Assembly: GCA_002719575.1 (NCBI GenBank)
Contig: PBHS01000048.1
Coordinates: forward strand, 19,650 to 34,336
Length of the DNA: 14,687 bases
Direction of reading: 5' to 3'
Origin: Gammaproteobacteria bacterium
Lineage (GTDB): Bacteria; Pseudomonadota; Gammaproteobacteria; Pseudomonadales; Pseudohongiellaceae
Part shown: positions 1 through 7,897 of the stretch, one piece after another
Layout of the letters: each line of letters opens with the position of its first letter
How positions within the stretch are numbered: the first letter of the stretch is position 1
Translations under genes and position numbers: made by a program
Notes under the pieces: generated by a model
Told to the model about the DNA's origin: nothing
The model's database searches: none
Seen by the model: the letters and a program-made list of their open reading frames with translations, nothing else

Positions 1-186
1 ATCCTGGCTTGCCAACATCAGACGCGATGAAAAATGCCGCTACAGTGCATATCTGTCTGAGGGCTTCCTTGTCATAAATACGTGTCGATTAGCAAACCTA
101 TGCAACAGAGCCCTTCATGCTAAAAGACCCTGAATCTCAAAATAGTCTCTGACAAAGATCACGCGTTAACTTCATTTTCTAGCAAT
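1..186. other. Left-edge stretch, no assignable gene
   Basis: No gene can be named here. A plus-strand frame is open from base 2 to a TGA at about 131-133, giving 43 codons rich in Arg and Cys. A second frame is open for about 24 codons to a TAA. Either could be the tail of a gene starting left of the window, but neither has a recognisable motif and open frames this short are expected by chance. No hairpin followed by a T-run is visible. Confidence 0.3.
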
Positions 187-191
187 GTGGG

Positions 192-197
192 TATAAT
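192..197 (+). promoter_or_regulatory. Candidate -10 box of the purine permease gene
   Basis: A perfect TATAAT lies here. The best-spaced -35 hexamer (ACTTCA, 169-174, 17-base spacer) is poor. Transcription would begin near 203-205, so a GTG start at 187 would lie upstream of the transcript. This supports one of the downstream ATG codons, at 238 or 268, as the real start. Confidence 0.45.
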
Positions 198-267
198 AAA
201 AAAGCCATCCTTTGCAATCGATCTCCCCCGCGCCAACATGGTTGAAATAAATGCTAGACTATCGAGT

Positions 268-1566
268 ATGAAAACATCATTGATCCGCTATTTTGAGATC
301 GACGTGAGGCGCACCTCCATACGTCGCGAACTCATCGCTGGACTCACTACGTACATTACGATGGCTTACATTGTAGTGATCAATCCAACAATGATGAATC
401 TAGCCGGCATGGATTACGACGCAAGCTTCACTGCAACTTGTTTCGCGGCGGCGATTGCTACCTTTGCAATGGGGGTTGTGGCGAATTGGCCAGTTGCCCT
501 AGCCCCAGGTGTGGGATTGAGCGCCTTCTTCACTTATACAGTGGTCGGGGAGCTCGGGTACAGCTGGCAAGTTGCACTCGGTGCTGTTTTTTTATCAAGC
601 ATACTTTTTATTGCAATTAGTGCGACACCACTTCGGAAGTGGATTCTTGCTAGCGTACCAAAAAATCTCAGATTCGCAATCGCCGCTGGTATAGGACTTT
701 TCATTGGGTTCATAGGCCTAAAAAACAGCGGTATAGTAGTTTCTAACAGTGCAAGTTACGTGACTCTCGGAGATCTTGCCAGTGCGGAAACATTCCTCGG
801 ACTATTGAGTTTTCTATTGATAGCCGTGCTTTCAATCAGGCGTATCCCAGGCGCAATCATTTTAGGTATCGCGAGTATTACTTTCTTGTCAATCATACTC
901 GGCAAAGTCGAATACTCCGGATGGATCTCACGACCTCCATCATTAACACCAATATTTCTAGAGCTAGATGTCTTAGGAGCAATGAATGTTGGTATGATCA
1001 GCGTGGTCCTTGCCTTCCTATTTGTTAATCTTTTCGACACGGCTGGCACCCTTTTCGCAGTAGCTGACAACGCCAAACTAACTCATGGAAATAATGATAT
1101 AGCTAATCTCAGTGCAGCCCTAAAAACCGATAGTCTGTCGAGTATGATGGGAACGTTTTTGGGTTGCGCTCCAGTAACCAGTTACGTGGAAAGCTCAGCA
1201 GGAGTTTCAGCTGGAGGTAGGACAGGTCTCACTGCTGTTTTCACCGCTTTATTTTTCTGCCTTACAATTTTTATGTCACCTCTTACAAGCATGGTGCCGG
1301 CATACGCGACTGCAGGCGCTCTTATTTACGTCGCAGTGATCATGCTGAGCGGCCTGCAGAATTTAGACTGGCATGATCAAACAGAACTGGTACCTGCTTT
1401 AATCACGGTTATCATGATCCCTATGTCGTTTTCTATTGCCGATGGGATCGCAATTGGCTTTATAAGCTTTGCAGTCATAAAGACGTTCACCGGAAAATCT
1501 CAGCAAGTCCCTTATGTAGCGTGGGCCCTGTCTGCCCTATTTGTTTTAAAATTTATCTTTATCTGA
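268..1566 (+). CDS. NCS2/AzgA-family purine (guanine/hypoxanthine) permease
   Basis: This is an inner-membrane nucleobase transporter, probably a proton symporter for hypoxanthine, guanine or adenine. From the ATG at 268 it has 432 residues, the usual AzgA length, and is almost entirely hydrophobic helices. Its N-terminus (LIRYFEIDVRRTS, then ELIAGLTTYITMAYIVVINP at 21-40) is the family hallmark. Other signature segments are ALAPGVGLSAFF (77-88), FDTAGT (256-261) and ESSAGVSAGGRTGLTA (308-323). In the first of these the common APGMGLNAFF reads APGVGLSAFF, so exact substrate preference is uncertain. GTG at 187 and ATG at 238 are in-frame alternatives. I prefer 268 because family members begin at this point and because a perfect -10 box lies at 192. 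No good Shine-Dalgarno precedes any of the three. It converges on the TonB receptor gene with 70 bases between them. Confidence 0.9.
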   Translation: MKTSLIRYFEIDVRRTSIRRELIAGLTTYITMAYIVVINPTMMNLAGMDYDASFTATCFAAAIATFAMGVVANWPVALAPGVGLSAFFTYTVVGELGYSWQVALGAVFLSSILFIAISATPLRKWILASVPKNLRFAIAAGIGLFIGFIGLKNSGIVVSNSASYVTLGDLASAETFLGLLSFLLIAVLSIRRIPGAIILGIASITFLSIILGKVEYSGWISRPPSLTPIFLELDVLGAMNVGMISVVLAFLFVNLFDTAGTLFAVADNAKLTHGNNDIANLSAALKTDSLSSMMGTFLGCAPVTSYVESSAGVSAGGRTGLTAVFTALFFCLTIFMSPLTSMVPAYATAGALIYVAVIMLSGLQNLDWHDQTELVPALITVIMIPMSFSIADGIAIGFISFAVIKTFTGKSQQVPYVAWALSALFVLKFIFI

Positions 1567-1636
1567 ATCACATCAGAAAAAGATGGACGCATACCGGCAC
1601 ACCAATCCGACAGGATGGTGATCCGGCTGTGATCCG

Positions 1637-4033
1637 TCAGAATGAATAGCTGAGCCTGCCCATTACTTGGCGCGGAGGGATTAGCTCTATGCCGGTCGCA
1701 TTGACCCCAAACACATCAGTCATAGCGGAATTAATTCCATCTTCGTCTGTCAGATTGTACAGCATGATGTCAAACCCCCACGTCCTAGACCTGGAATTAA
1801 TACCGGCTGTCAAATTAAGAAGATTGTAATCCTCCACTGTGTCTATCAATGGATGATTGATTACACGCTGTTGGAAAGCTCCGCGATAAACATAGTCGAT
1901 TGTGCTAGTGAGCGTGTGACCTGTTGAAAGGCTCGTCTGATGCTTGAGTCGGAAACTTGCGGTCAGATCAGGACTTTTAGCGAGCTCATTCCCTTTTATG
2001 TTTTCTCTGTTCGAGTAACGCAGATCTTCGTAACAGAAACCTAAATATCCAACAGGGCTGCACCACGGAGGGGCCGGTATAGAAGAGTTCGCTTTGACGT
2101 TGTCAAGAGTCTCGAAGTCCTTAGTTACCTCAGAATCCAACACCGCGGCTTTAAAATCCAGCGTCAGCTCATCGGAAAGAATGCCTATAATTTCAGCTTC
2201 AATACCTTTCATTTCAGATTCAGGAATATTCGCTACACCGCCCCTAAAAACGTCCGGATCAGTCGCCTGAAATTGCAGATCGTCATATTGATAGAAGAAT
2301 GCAGCGACGTTTGCCCGTACTCTGCCATCGGCAAAATCTGATTTAAGGCCAAACTCGTAGGCATTTACAGACTCGCTGTCGAAAATCGGGAACACGAGAG
2401 GGGGTGCAATCGCATTGCCCATCGACGTGTCCTCAGCTTCCGTGTAACCGTAAGTAAGATTACTCCCGCCGGGCTTGAACCCCTGGGTAAATGAGGCATA
2501 GACCATAGAATCCATTCCAAAGTCGTATTCGAGAGCAAATCGGCCAGTAGACTTCTTCGATGTCTTTTCCAAATTGCCGATCTGTCCTCCAAAAAAATTG
2601 TTCACATAACTTTCCACTGAGTCATCCGTGTACCGAAGGCCTGCAATAAGTCGAAAGGCGTCGGAAGCGTAAAAGGTAGATTGCCCGTAAACCGAATATG
2701 ATTCGCGGGTTGGATAATTGTCGGACATGAACCCCCAATCTCCAGCTCCGCCTGGAATTTGGCCGGGAGAAAGCCCTGAGGGGATCATTGAGGTGGGAAA
2801 CATATTGGAATAGCTGGTATTGAAAAAAGGATCAGTAAAAGTTCCATCATAGACACCGTTGAAATTATCGTCCAAGAACTCCCTGATGTGACCTTCGATT
2901 TCCTGATCCATGTAAAACGCACCTACGATCCAATCAAAAACTCCGCGAAGAGGCTCATTCGAAATCATATTGATTTCAAATGTTTTCGTTTCTTGGATCT
3001 GGCTCTCAGGATTAAATTCAACTCCCACATAGAAGGGAGCTGTTGAAGAAACCGAGGAAGCGTCATGAAATAAATTGTGCCGATCATTGTCTCTAACAAC
3101 ATAAATCTCATCTTTCTGCCAGCTCGCCAAGGCCTTCAGAGTCGCGTAGCCGATATCGAACTCTCCAATACCACCAACGATCAGAGACTCGAGTTGGTAT
3201 GTGGACAGCGTGTTCTGCGAAAGTTTTCTTCTGTCTGGAGTTATATCGTAAAAACCCTTAATGGCAGCTCCATTATTATCAGCATCAAAATACTGACCAA
3301 ATACTCTTAGGCTTTTTGAATCGCTTAACTCAAGAAGCCAGTCAGTGCGGAAGCTCGTATGATTTGCATCATCTAGCTTTTGACCATTAAAGACATTTTC
3401 GCTGAAGCCATCTCGCGACGTGAGAGAGATAGAAGTTCTTGACGCAAGTCGATCTGAGAAAGGAATGTTTACTGACGCTCGAGTTTTTGTCAGCCCATAG
3501 TTTCCGATCGTAACATCTGCCATGCCTTCAAAGGACGCGAGAGAAGGTGCTTTGCTAATGACATTAATCGCGCCTCCGGTAGAATTTTGGCCGAATAGTG
3601 TTCCTTGAGGACCCCTCAAAACTTCAATTCTCTCAACGTCTATGAAATCAGATTGAAGAGAGAAAGGTGAAGCTATAAAAATACCGTCCATATGGTAAGC
3701 GACTGACGGCGCAGCGACTGCATTTTGATTCGTCTCATTACCGACACCTCGTATAGAAACTACAGTCTTAAAACCCTCGTTTTTTGAAACAGTCAACCCT
3801 GGTGCTAAGGCACTAAGGTCAACAAATGAGTTGATATTCCGAGTCTCTAAATCAAGATCTGTAATCGCGGTAATCGCTTGGGAAACGTCTTGTAAACTTT
3901 CATCCCTTTTTTCGGCTACCACCATGATTTCTTCGATTCTGACTTGTTGAGAATATGCTGGCAGTAAACTACCAAAAACAATTAATAGTAGCGTTGAAGC
4001 AGCTAGTGTGCGGCGATTTCTGTTGTGGGTCAT
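1637..4033 (-). CDS. TonB-dependent outer-membrane receptor
   Basis: This is an outer-membrane active transporter energised by TonB/ExbBD, with unknown ligand. The 798-residue product has a Sec signal peptide (basic MTHNRNRR, hydrophobic core to about residue 24, likely cleavage after the Ala-Tyr-Ser region near 28). A TonB-box-like segment follows (IEEIMVVAEKR, 33-43). The plug domain is clear: SIRGVGNETN (93-102), then RIEVLRGPQGTLFG (135-148) and STGGAINVISK (151-161). The rest is a beta-barrel with alternating aromatic strands, ending in the terminal Phe typical of outer-membrane proteins (GRLSYSF). AAGGT lies eight bases before the ATG. The broad 'iron complex receptor' type here (VVAEKR, QDV) is common in marine gammaproteobacteria and is used for many non-iron substrates, so the family does not give the ligand. 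No FecR or ECF sigma gene is adjacent. The nearest co-oriented genes are the cupin and sulfatase beyond the 1-kb gap. Confidence 0.93.
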   Translation of the reverse strand: MTHNRNRRTLAASTLLLIVFGSLLPAYSQQVRIEEIMVVAEKRDESLQDVSQAITAITDLDLETRNINSFVDLSALAPGLTVSKNEGFKTVVSIRGVGNETNQNAVAAPSVAYHMDGIFIASPFSLQSDFIDVERIEVLRGPQGTLFGQNSTGGAINVISKAPSLASFEGMADVTIGNYGLTKTRASVNIPFSDRLASRTSISLTSRDGFSENVFNGQKLDDANHTSFRTDWLLELSDSKSLRVFGQYFDADNNGAAIKGFYDITPDRRKLSQNTLSTYQLESLIVGGIGEFDIGYATLKALASWQKDEIYVVRDNDRHNLFHDASSVSSTAPFYVGVEFNPESQIQETKTFEINMISNEPLRGVFDWIVGAFYMDQEIEGHIREFLDDNFNGVYDGTFTDPFFNTSYSNMFPTSMIPSGLSPGQIPGGAGDWGFMSDNYPTRESYSVYGQSTFYASDAFRLIAGLRYTDDSVESYVNNFFGGQIGNLEKTSKKSTGRFALEYDFGMDSMVYASFTQGFKPGGSNLTYGYTEAEDTSMGNAIAPPLVFPIFDSESVNAYEFGLKSDFADGRVRANVAAFFYQYDDLQFQATDPDVFRGGVANIPESEMKGIEAEIIGILSDELTLDFKAAVLDSEVTKDFETLDNVKANSSIPAPPWCSPVGYLGFCYEDLRYSNRENIKGNELAKSPDLTASFRLKHQTSLSTGHTLTSTIDYVYRGAFQQRVINHPLIDTVEDYNLLNLTAGINSRSRTWGFDIMLYNLTDEDGINSAMTDVFGVNATGIELIPPRQVMGRLSYSF

Positions 4034-4458
4034 AATCGTACCTTGGAAATGTCTTGCAGAGAAATGTGTATCGGTTGTCAGTTGCTATCGGTTAGCTCCA
4101 TCAATCATGTCTGAGCTCACATTTTGCGCTTTATTGGTGCATCGGCCTGAAGGCGCCCTTTTTTTGTCTATGGCTACTCGCTGGCAAGATAGATTTATTT
4201 CGCAAAAGTTTCTATATCAGAGCGGATCGCCTATTTTTGAAGTGCTTCGATAATCCGCCTGCTCAGGTGAGACTTTCCCAAATCAATAGCAATAAGCGTG
4301 CCGATTCGCTGGAGCTGGCTTTCGGCGCTAGCAGGTTCCGCTTCAAGAGAATTAAATTTACAACCTCGCGTTTCGCCGCTTCATGGCTTCTTTCAGTTAC
4401 TTAACAAAAGCTATCATTTAACCAAGACAGCCGTTTTGTCGCCATCATGGCGGTGAAA

Positions 4459-4638
4459 TTAGATTATTTGACGTAACCGCTCTCCACATAACAAAAGAGT
4501 TTCAATCACTGCATTTGGTGGGTACGAATCTATATAAGTCGAACAGCCTTTTGTGGGTTTCGCTATTTCCTCAAAAGTGTAAGGCCAACGCAAGTGTTGA
4601 TCTTCATTGAGCCTAAATCCTTTAATAGAGTCGTCCAT
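4459..4638 (-). CDS. Possible small ORF, 59 residues, unknown
   Basis: An ATG-initiated frame begins MDDSIKGFRLNEDQHLRW, continues PYTFEEIAKPTKG and ends CGERLRQII. Composition is soluble and protein-like, with mixed charge and no hydrophobic helix. I recognise no family. There is no clear Shine-Dalgarno site in front of the ATG. The reading frame stays open 17 codons upstream of the ATG to a TAG. It overlaps a plus-strand frame of similar quality starting at 4637, so at most one of the two is likely to be real. It may equally be the middle piece of a frameshifted, decayed minus-strand gene. Confidence 0.22.
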   Translation of the reverse strand: MDDSIKGFRLNEDQHLRWPYTFEEIAKPTKGCSTYIDSYPPNAVIETLLLCGERLRQII

Positions 4639-4807
4639 GTCTAAGCTCGTATCTGACTGCTTGAATATGCAGTTTGACCACTACGCAGGCAGCATCATAC
4701 ATCAACTCAATGATCTGCCACGGTCTGCAGACTTCTTGAAAGGGCGCTATACGGCAGCCAAGTCCTATACGATTTTAAGACGCCTATGGTCCACACCGTT
4801 TTATTAA
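4637..4807 (+). CDS. Possible small ORF, 56 residues, unknown
   Basis: The frame from the ATG at 4637 begins MSKLVSDCLNMQFDHYAG and ends LRRLWSTPFY before a TAA. A TTG at 4607 would add ten residues. No Shine-Dalgarno of quality, no signal peptide and no known motif are visible. It is antiparallel to the 59-residue minus-strand frame. The two start codons share the CATG at 4636-4639. I list it only because it is one of the two best frames in the gap. Confidence 0.15.
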   Translation: MSKLVSDCLNMQFDHYAGSIIHQLNDLPRSADFLKGRYTAAKSYTILRRLWSTPFY

Positions 4808-5112
4808 TCACTTGCTATAACCCACCTCGAGACTTCTGCATCGTTACCAGCTTTTTTGTTGGAAAGAAATAAACACGGCCAAGCACTGCGACTTATTCTA
4901 ATGTAACCATCGAAGAGACAAAGCAATTCACGATCTCGCCTACGAGACACTTGCACGTTAGATATGAACGATTGAAGCTCTGGTTTGCCCTTTTCGATTT
5001 AGCTTTTGGTGTCCTCAAACCAGTACCGGAATCTGATACAGGATAAGACTAGCCAATTAATCCCGGTTAGTCGCTATCGATTTGATTCTGTCGAACAAGT
5101 AAATCGACTGCA

Positions 5113-5679
5113 TCATTTAATTAGCGGATGCGTGTAACCAGCGGGCAATACTTGATCTGGATCAACTCGGATACTGAGATAGGTAATGCTATCTAGGATC
5201 TTACTAAAACCATGAGATATTCCAGCTGGTATAATTACCGCGTCGCCTTCCGAAATCACGACTGATTCACCGCCAACAATCGTCCTTACGACACTCGGGC
5301 CAACCAGCTCCCTGACAATCTCACTCGCTGCAGGAACTTCTCGCTCGCGCTTAACTTCGCCGCCAGTGACCAATATGCCAGATCCAGACAAGACATAGTA
5401 AACTTCGATGATATTGTGATGTGCGATAGAGGAAATACCCTCTCCTTCATCTGTGCTTGTTGCCCCTCGATGTAAAACACCAATGGCGATGTTCATTCCT
5501 CCACCCACATCTACTGTCCGAACCTGCTGATCAGGCAAATTAGTGATTCCTTGGAGCGCAGACATGATTTCGCTTTCAGAGACATGCGTCGCGGCGTCAC
5601 TGCCTTGGGCAAGTGACGCAAGAGAATGGGATAACAGCATAGTCCCATAAACGATCACAGTTAATAGCTTTCTGTTCAT
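5113..5679 (-). CDS. Exported single-domain cupin protein
   Basis: From the ATG at 5679 the protein has 188 residues with a Sec signal peptide (MNRKLLTVIVYGTMLLSHSLASLAQG, cleavage probably after SLA or AQG near 23-26). The mature part is one cupin barrel. Motif 1 lies at about 81-101 (GISSIAHH, then IIEVYYVLSGSG) with H88 and E92 as likely metal ligands. Motif 2 is GDAVIIPAGISHGF (145-158) with P151, G153 and H156. The first His of the usual HxH pair is Ala (A86), though H87 is adjacent. An excellent AGGAGG at 5686-5691, seven bases from the ATG, fixes this start. A longer in-frame reading from 5745 would spoil the signal peptide. Role in the periplasm is unknown: cupins of this size include isomerases, dioxygenases and simple ligand binders. 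It follows the 47-residue Tat-like ORF by 28 bases and the sulfatase upstream, presumably co-transcribed. Confidence 0.82.
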   Translation of the reverse strand: MNRKLLTVIVYGTMLLSHSLASLAQGSDAATHVSESEIMSALQGITNLPDQQVRTVDVGGGMNIAIGVLHRGATSTDEGEGISSIAHHNIIEVYYVLSGSGILVTGGEVKREREVPAASEIVRELVGPSVVRTIVGGESVVISEGDAVIIPAGISHGFSKILDSITYLSIRVDPDQVLPAGYTHPLIK

Positions 5680-5685
5680 ACGAAT

Positions 5686-5691
5686 CCTCCT
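5686..5691 (-). promoter_or_regulatory. Shine-Dalgarno site of the cupin gene
   Basis: On the minus strand this reads AGGAGG, a full match to the 16S anti-SD core. It lies seven bases before the ATG at 5679 and between the stop of the 47-residue ORF (5708) and that ATG. It decides the cupin start. Confidence 0.8.
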
Positions 5692-5707
5692 ATTGAACGC
5701 AAAAATG

Positions 5708-5851
5708 CTACAAAGAATAGTGTATGCCTGGTTTGCCTTTATCATTCACAGACACGGGCAGAGCGAGACTTGCCTCTGCAGCCGACCCCAGACCCGCAGC
5801 GGAGAGTGCTGCGCATGAGCCAATGAGTTTCCCTCTGGTAAATCTAGTCAT
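5708..5851 (-). CDS. 47-residue ORF with Tat-like signal; truncated gene or small exported protein
   Basis: The frame starts MTRFTRGKLIGSCAALSAAG, continues LGSAAEASLA and ends KGKPGIHYSL before TAG. It looks like a complete Tat-type signal peptide: polar n-region, TRGKLIGS where SRRxFLG-type motifs have twin Arg, a mildly hydrophobic Ala/Gly/Leu core, and Ala-x-Ala-type cleavage near AEA-SLA. Only about 17-20 residues would remain after cleavage. The second Arg of the twin pair is Gly here, which usually weakens Tat recognition. AAGG lies five bases before the ATG. It sits 77 bases after the sulfatase stop and 28 bases before the cupin ATG. The simplest reading is the surviving 5' end of a deleted Tat-exported enzyme gene. 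A genuine small exported protein or translational leader for the cupin is the alternative. Confidence 0.45.
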   Translation of the reverse strand: MTRFTRGKLIGSCAALSAAGLGSAAEASLALPVSVNDKGKPGIHYSL

Positions 5852-5928
5852 TTAGGCCTTAATTCTGAGTATGATTTTTGATACGTTATCTTAAGTTCGC
5901 GTTTTATAACTTTTCTAATGGTTTACCC

Positions 5929-7770
5929 CTAATTGACAAGGTAATTTAATCGCAGGCTGATATTGGATTCTGCAGCTTTTTGCCAATGATTAGGAAGCAT
6001 TTTTCTTGTTACTTCTATTTGGTATCCAGCATAGTCCCGAAGCAGCACGACCGTATTCAATATAATTACGGCCTCTATTTCGGTTCTTGACTTGCGCAAA
6101 GCTTCGATTAAGTAGGGTTCAGGATTCTCGGCACCGACTAAACCGAGAAATTCCGCTGCCCTCACCCGCACCAGATTCTCCTCGTCCTCAACAGCGATCT
6201 TGCGCGCCAGGCTTATAAAAGACTGCGCGTCTTGTCCAAAACTACTCAGAACAATTAATGCCCAATATCGCTCCCAGGCATCTTTTGACTCGAGTGCAAC
6301 TAATAAATCCCTGTTAACTTCATCGAATGATCTCAGAGATAAATCAGCGGTATCAATCAGGCGAGCGATCCTGTCTGTATTGCGTCGGCCGAATGCGACT
6401 GGATTATCAAAGGCCTTTGAGAAGAGAACACTCTCTGGGAATACACTGAGGTCGTTTATCGACTTTACTCGCTCACTTAGACGCTTTCTCATCAGCTTGA
6501 GCATGTCAGCATAAGCGGGATCTTGCGCTAAATTTTCTATCTCGAAGGGATCTGAACTGAGGTCGAACAGTTGTTCTGACTGGCGCGGCTCAAAAAACTG
6601 TTTTTGAGTTTCGGAAAGAGAGTCAGATTTGTAAAGATCAAACCACTCGGAGTACGCCAGCATACGATAACGGTATTCGTTGAATAGTGCGTCAACATTA
6701 AAGGGCTGATAATTCCGGATATATTTAATGTTCCCTTTGCGTAACGTCCTCACATAATCAATCTTTTCATCAAACCTATCTGCATATCCAAAGGCTTCAT
6801 CCCTGCGATTGACCTCATCCATGCTGACTTTATGGCCCAGAAATGGCTTCCCGTCCATGTGCGGTGGTACGTCAACCCCAGCCAGATTAAGAATAGTTGG
6901 TGCAAAATCGATAAAACTGACAAAGCCATTTACACGTGATCCTAATTCAGCATCTATTAAGTGCTTGTAATTTTCAGGAATATAAACCACCAACGGTACA
7001 TGCAACCCACTTTCATATACATAGCCTTTGCCGCGAGGAAGAACTCCTCCATGATCGCCGAAGTAGAAAATAAACGTATTTTCCAGTTCTCCATCTTCTC
7101 GGAGCATTTCAATATATTGAGCGAAATAGTCATCTACTTTCACATGATTATCGAGGTATCGGGCATGCGTGTAACGAAATATCGGTGTATCAGGAAAGTA
7201 GGGAAATAGAGTTACAAAATCTGGATCGGTTGCGGTGGTATCTCGTTTCATTTCCTCTTTGGAGAAATGCAAACTACTTTCGTGTGTCAGTGCAGTATTT
7301 TGAACGTGGAAAAAAGGCTGGCCTGGCTTCCGATTGCGCCAAGTGGCATCAGGCGAAGATTCATTCCAGCCTTCAGTAACAGTGACGTTATAATCGGTCT
7401 TACTGTTATTCGTCGTGTAGTATCCGACCCTTTGCAGATACCAGGGGTACATCTGGCTTCCGTCTGGCATTGGTACAAGTTTGGAGCGTCGATGATATTG
7501 AGTTCCGATACGTGGTGCATGAGACCCTGTCAGCAAAGTTGTTCGCGCAACTGAGCATACTGGCGCGTTAGAGAATGCGTGCTCAAAGACCAAACCATGC
7601 TCAGCCAGACTTTCGATTGCGGGCATCGATATACCATTTTCATTATAGAGCTTACTGAAGTGCACGGAATTGTCTTCAGAGGTAAACCAGACGAAATTTG
7701 GTAATTCCGAGCCGAGCGCGCCACAGCAACATAGAAGAAGAACTGGAAGTGCATAGGTGACTCGGATCAT
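5929..7770 (-). CDS. Exported type I (formylglycine) sulfatase with HEAT-like C-terminus
   Basis: This should hydrolyse a sulfate ester or sulfamate in the periplasm or outside the cell. The 613-residue product from the ATG at 7770 has a Sec signal (MIRVTYALPVLLLCCCGALG, cleavage near residue 20). A TTG at 7779 is an alternative start three codons up. The alkaline-phosphatase-fold sulfatase core begins PNFVWFTSEDNS, with E32 and D33 as metal ligands. The active-site segment is APVCSVARTTLLTG, with C72 as the residue converted to formylglycine and R76 stabilising it. The second metal site is FGDHGG (D239, H240), followed by RGKGYVYESGLHVPL. The core ends around residue 440. Residues from about 480 to 590 (AWERYWALIVLSSFG, VRVRAAEFLGLVGAE, IEAVIILNTVVLLRDYAG) look like two to three HEAT-type helical repeats. 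The third motif position is Val, not the textbook Pro/Ala. Substrate is not deducible. No maturase gene is in the window. Confidence 0.9.
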   Translation of the reverse strand: MIRVTYALPVLLLCCCGALGSELPNFVWFTSEDNSVHFSKLYNENGISMPAIESLAEHGLVFEHAFSNAPVCSVARTTLLTGSHAPRIGTQYHRRSKLVPMPDGSQMYPWYLQRVGYYTTNNSKTDYNVTVTEGWNESSPDATWRNRKPGQPFFHVQNTALTHESSLHFSKEEMKRDTTATDPDFVTLFPYFPDTPIFRYTHARYLDNHVKVDDYFAQYIEMLREDGELENTFIFYFGDHGGVLPRGKGYVYESGLHVPLVVYIPENYKHLIDAELGSRVNGFVSFIDFAPTILNLAGVDVPPHMDGKPFLGHKVSMDEVNRRDEAFGYADRFDEKIDYVRTLRKGNIKYIRNYQPFNVDALFNEYRYRMLAYSEWFDLYKSDSLSETQKQFFEPRQSEQLFDLSSDPFEIENLAQDPAYADMLKLMRKRLSERVKSINDLSVFPESVLFSKAFDNPVAFGRRNTDRIARLIDTADLSLRSFDEVNRDLLVALESKDAWERYWALIVLSSFGQDAQSFISLARKIAVEDEENLVRVRAAEFLGLVGAENPEPYLIEALRKSRTEIEAVIILNTVVLLRDYAGYQIEVTRKMLPNHWQKAAESNISLRLNYLVN

Positions 7771-7897
7771 TGGTGTCAACGTTTGCGGTATTAGTTACGT
7801 ATTTGTTCGGAAATCTGTGATATCGAAAAAGACAAGGTTATCAAGTGAAGTTTTATGTCCGTTCTTACAAAGCCTATCAAGCTGGACTTTCTGATAC

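Larger units (their letters stand above)
4034..5112. other. Gene-poor gap, possible gene debris
   Basis: This gap of about 1.08 kb contains no convincing complete gene. On the minus strand three short open stretches follow one another in different frames: about 4765 to 4627 (no ATG near its beginning), 4638 to 4459 (ATG, 59 codons) and 4380 to 4231 (no start codon, ending SRRIIEALQK then TAG). On the plus strand there are frames of 48 residues (ATG 4109) and 56 residues (ATG 4637). No product is recognisable. The part next to 4034 presumably holds the TonB receptor promoter, but I see no convincing -35/-10 pair. TCGATTT and AAATCGA form a 7-base inverted repeat around 5078-5108, just past the cupin stop, without a T-run. 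Confidence 0.6.

Noticed and set aside
100..113. TGCAACAGAGCC resembles the outer part of IS6-family terminal inverted repeats (GGCTCTGTTGCA on the minus strand).
   Set aside because: Only 12 bases match, the following bases (TA rather than TT) depart from the consensus, no partner repeat lies in the window and no transposase-like frame is next to it. A chance match is as likely.
187..267. N-terminal extension of the purine permease from GTG 187.
   Set aside because: A perfect -10 box at 192-197 lies inside it, and family members begin at the LIRYFEI region encoded from 268.
4144..4170. Hairpin-like GGC...GCC followed by CTTTTTTT on the plus strand, a possible terminator.
   Set aside because: The stem is only about three pairs and no plus-strand gene ends before it.
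4008..4253. Plus-strand frame of 81 residues opposite the TonB receptor start.
   Set aside because: It overlaps the receptor signal peptide region antisense and has no recognisable motif. The part from ATG 4109 is also without a ribosome site.
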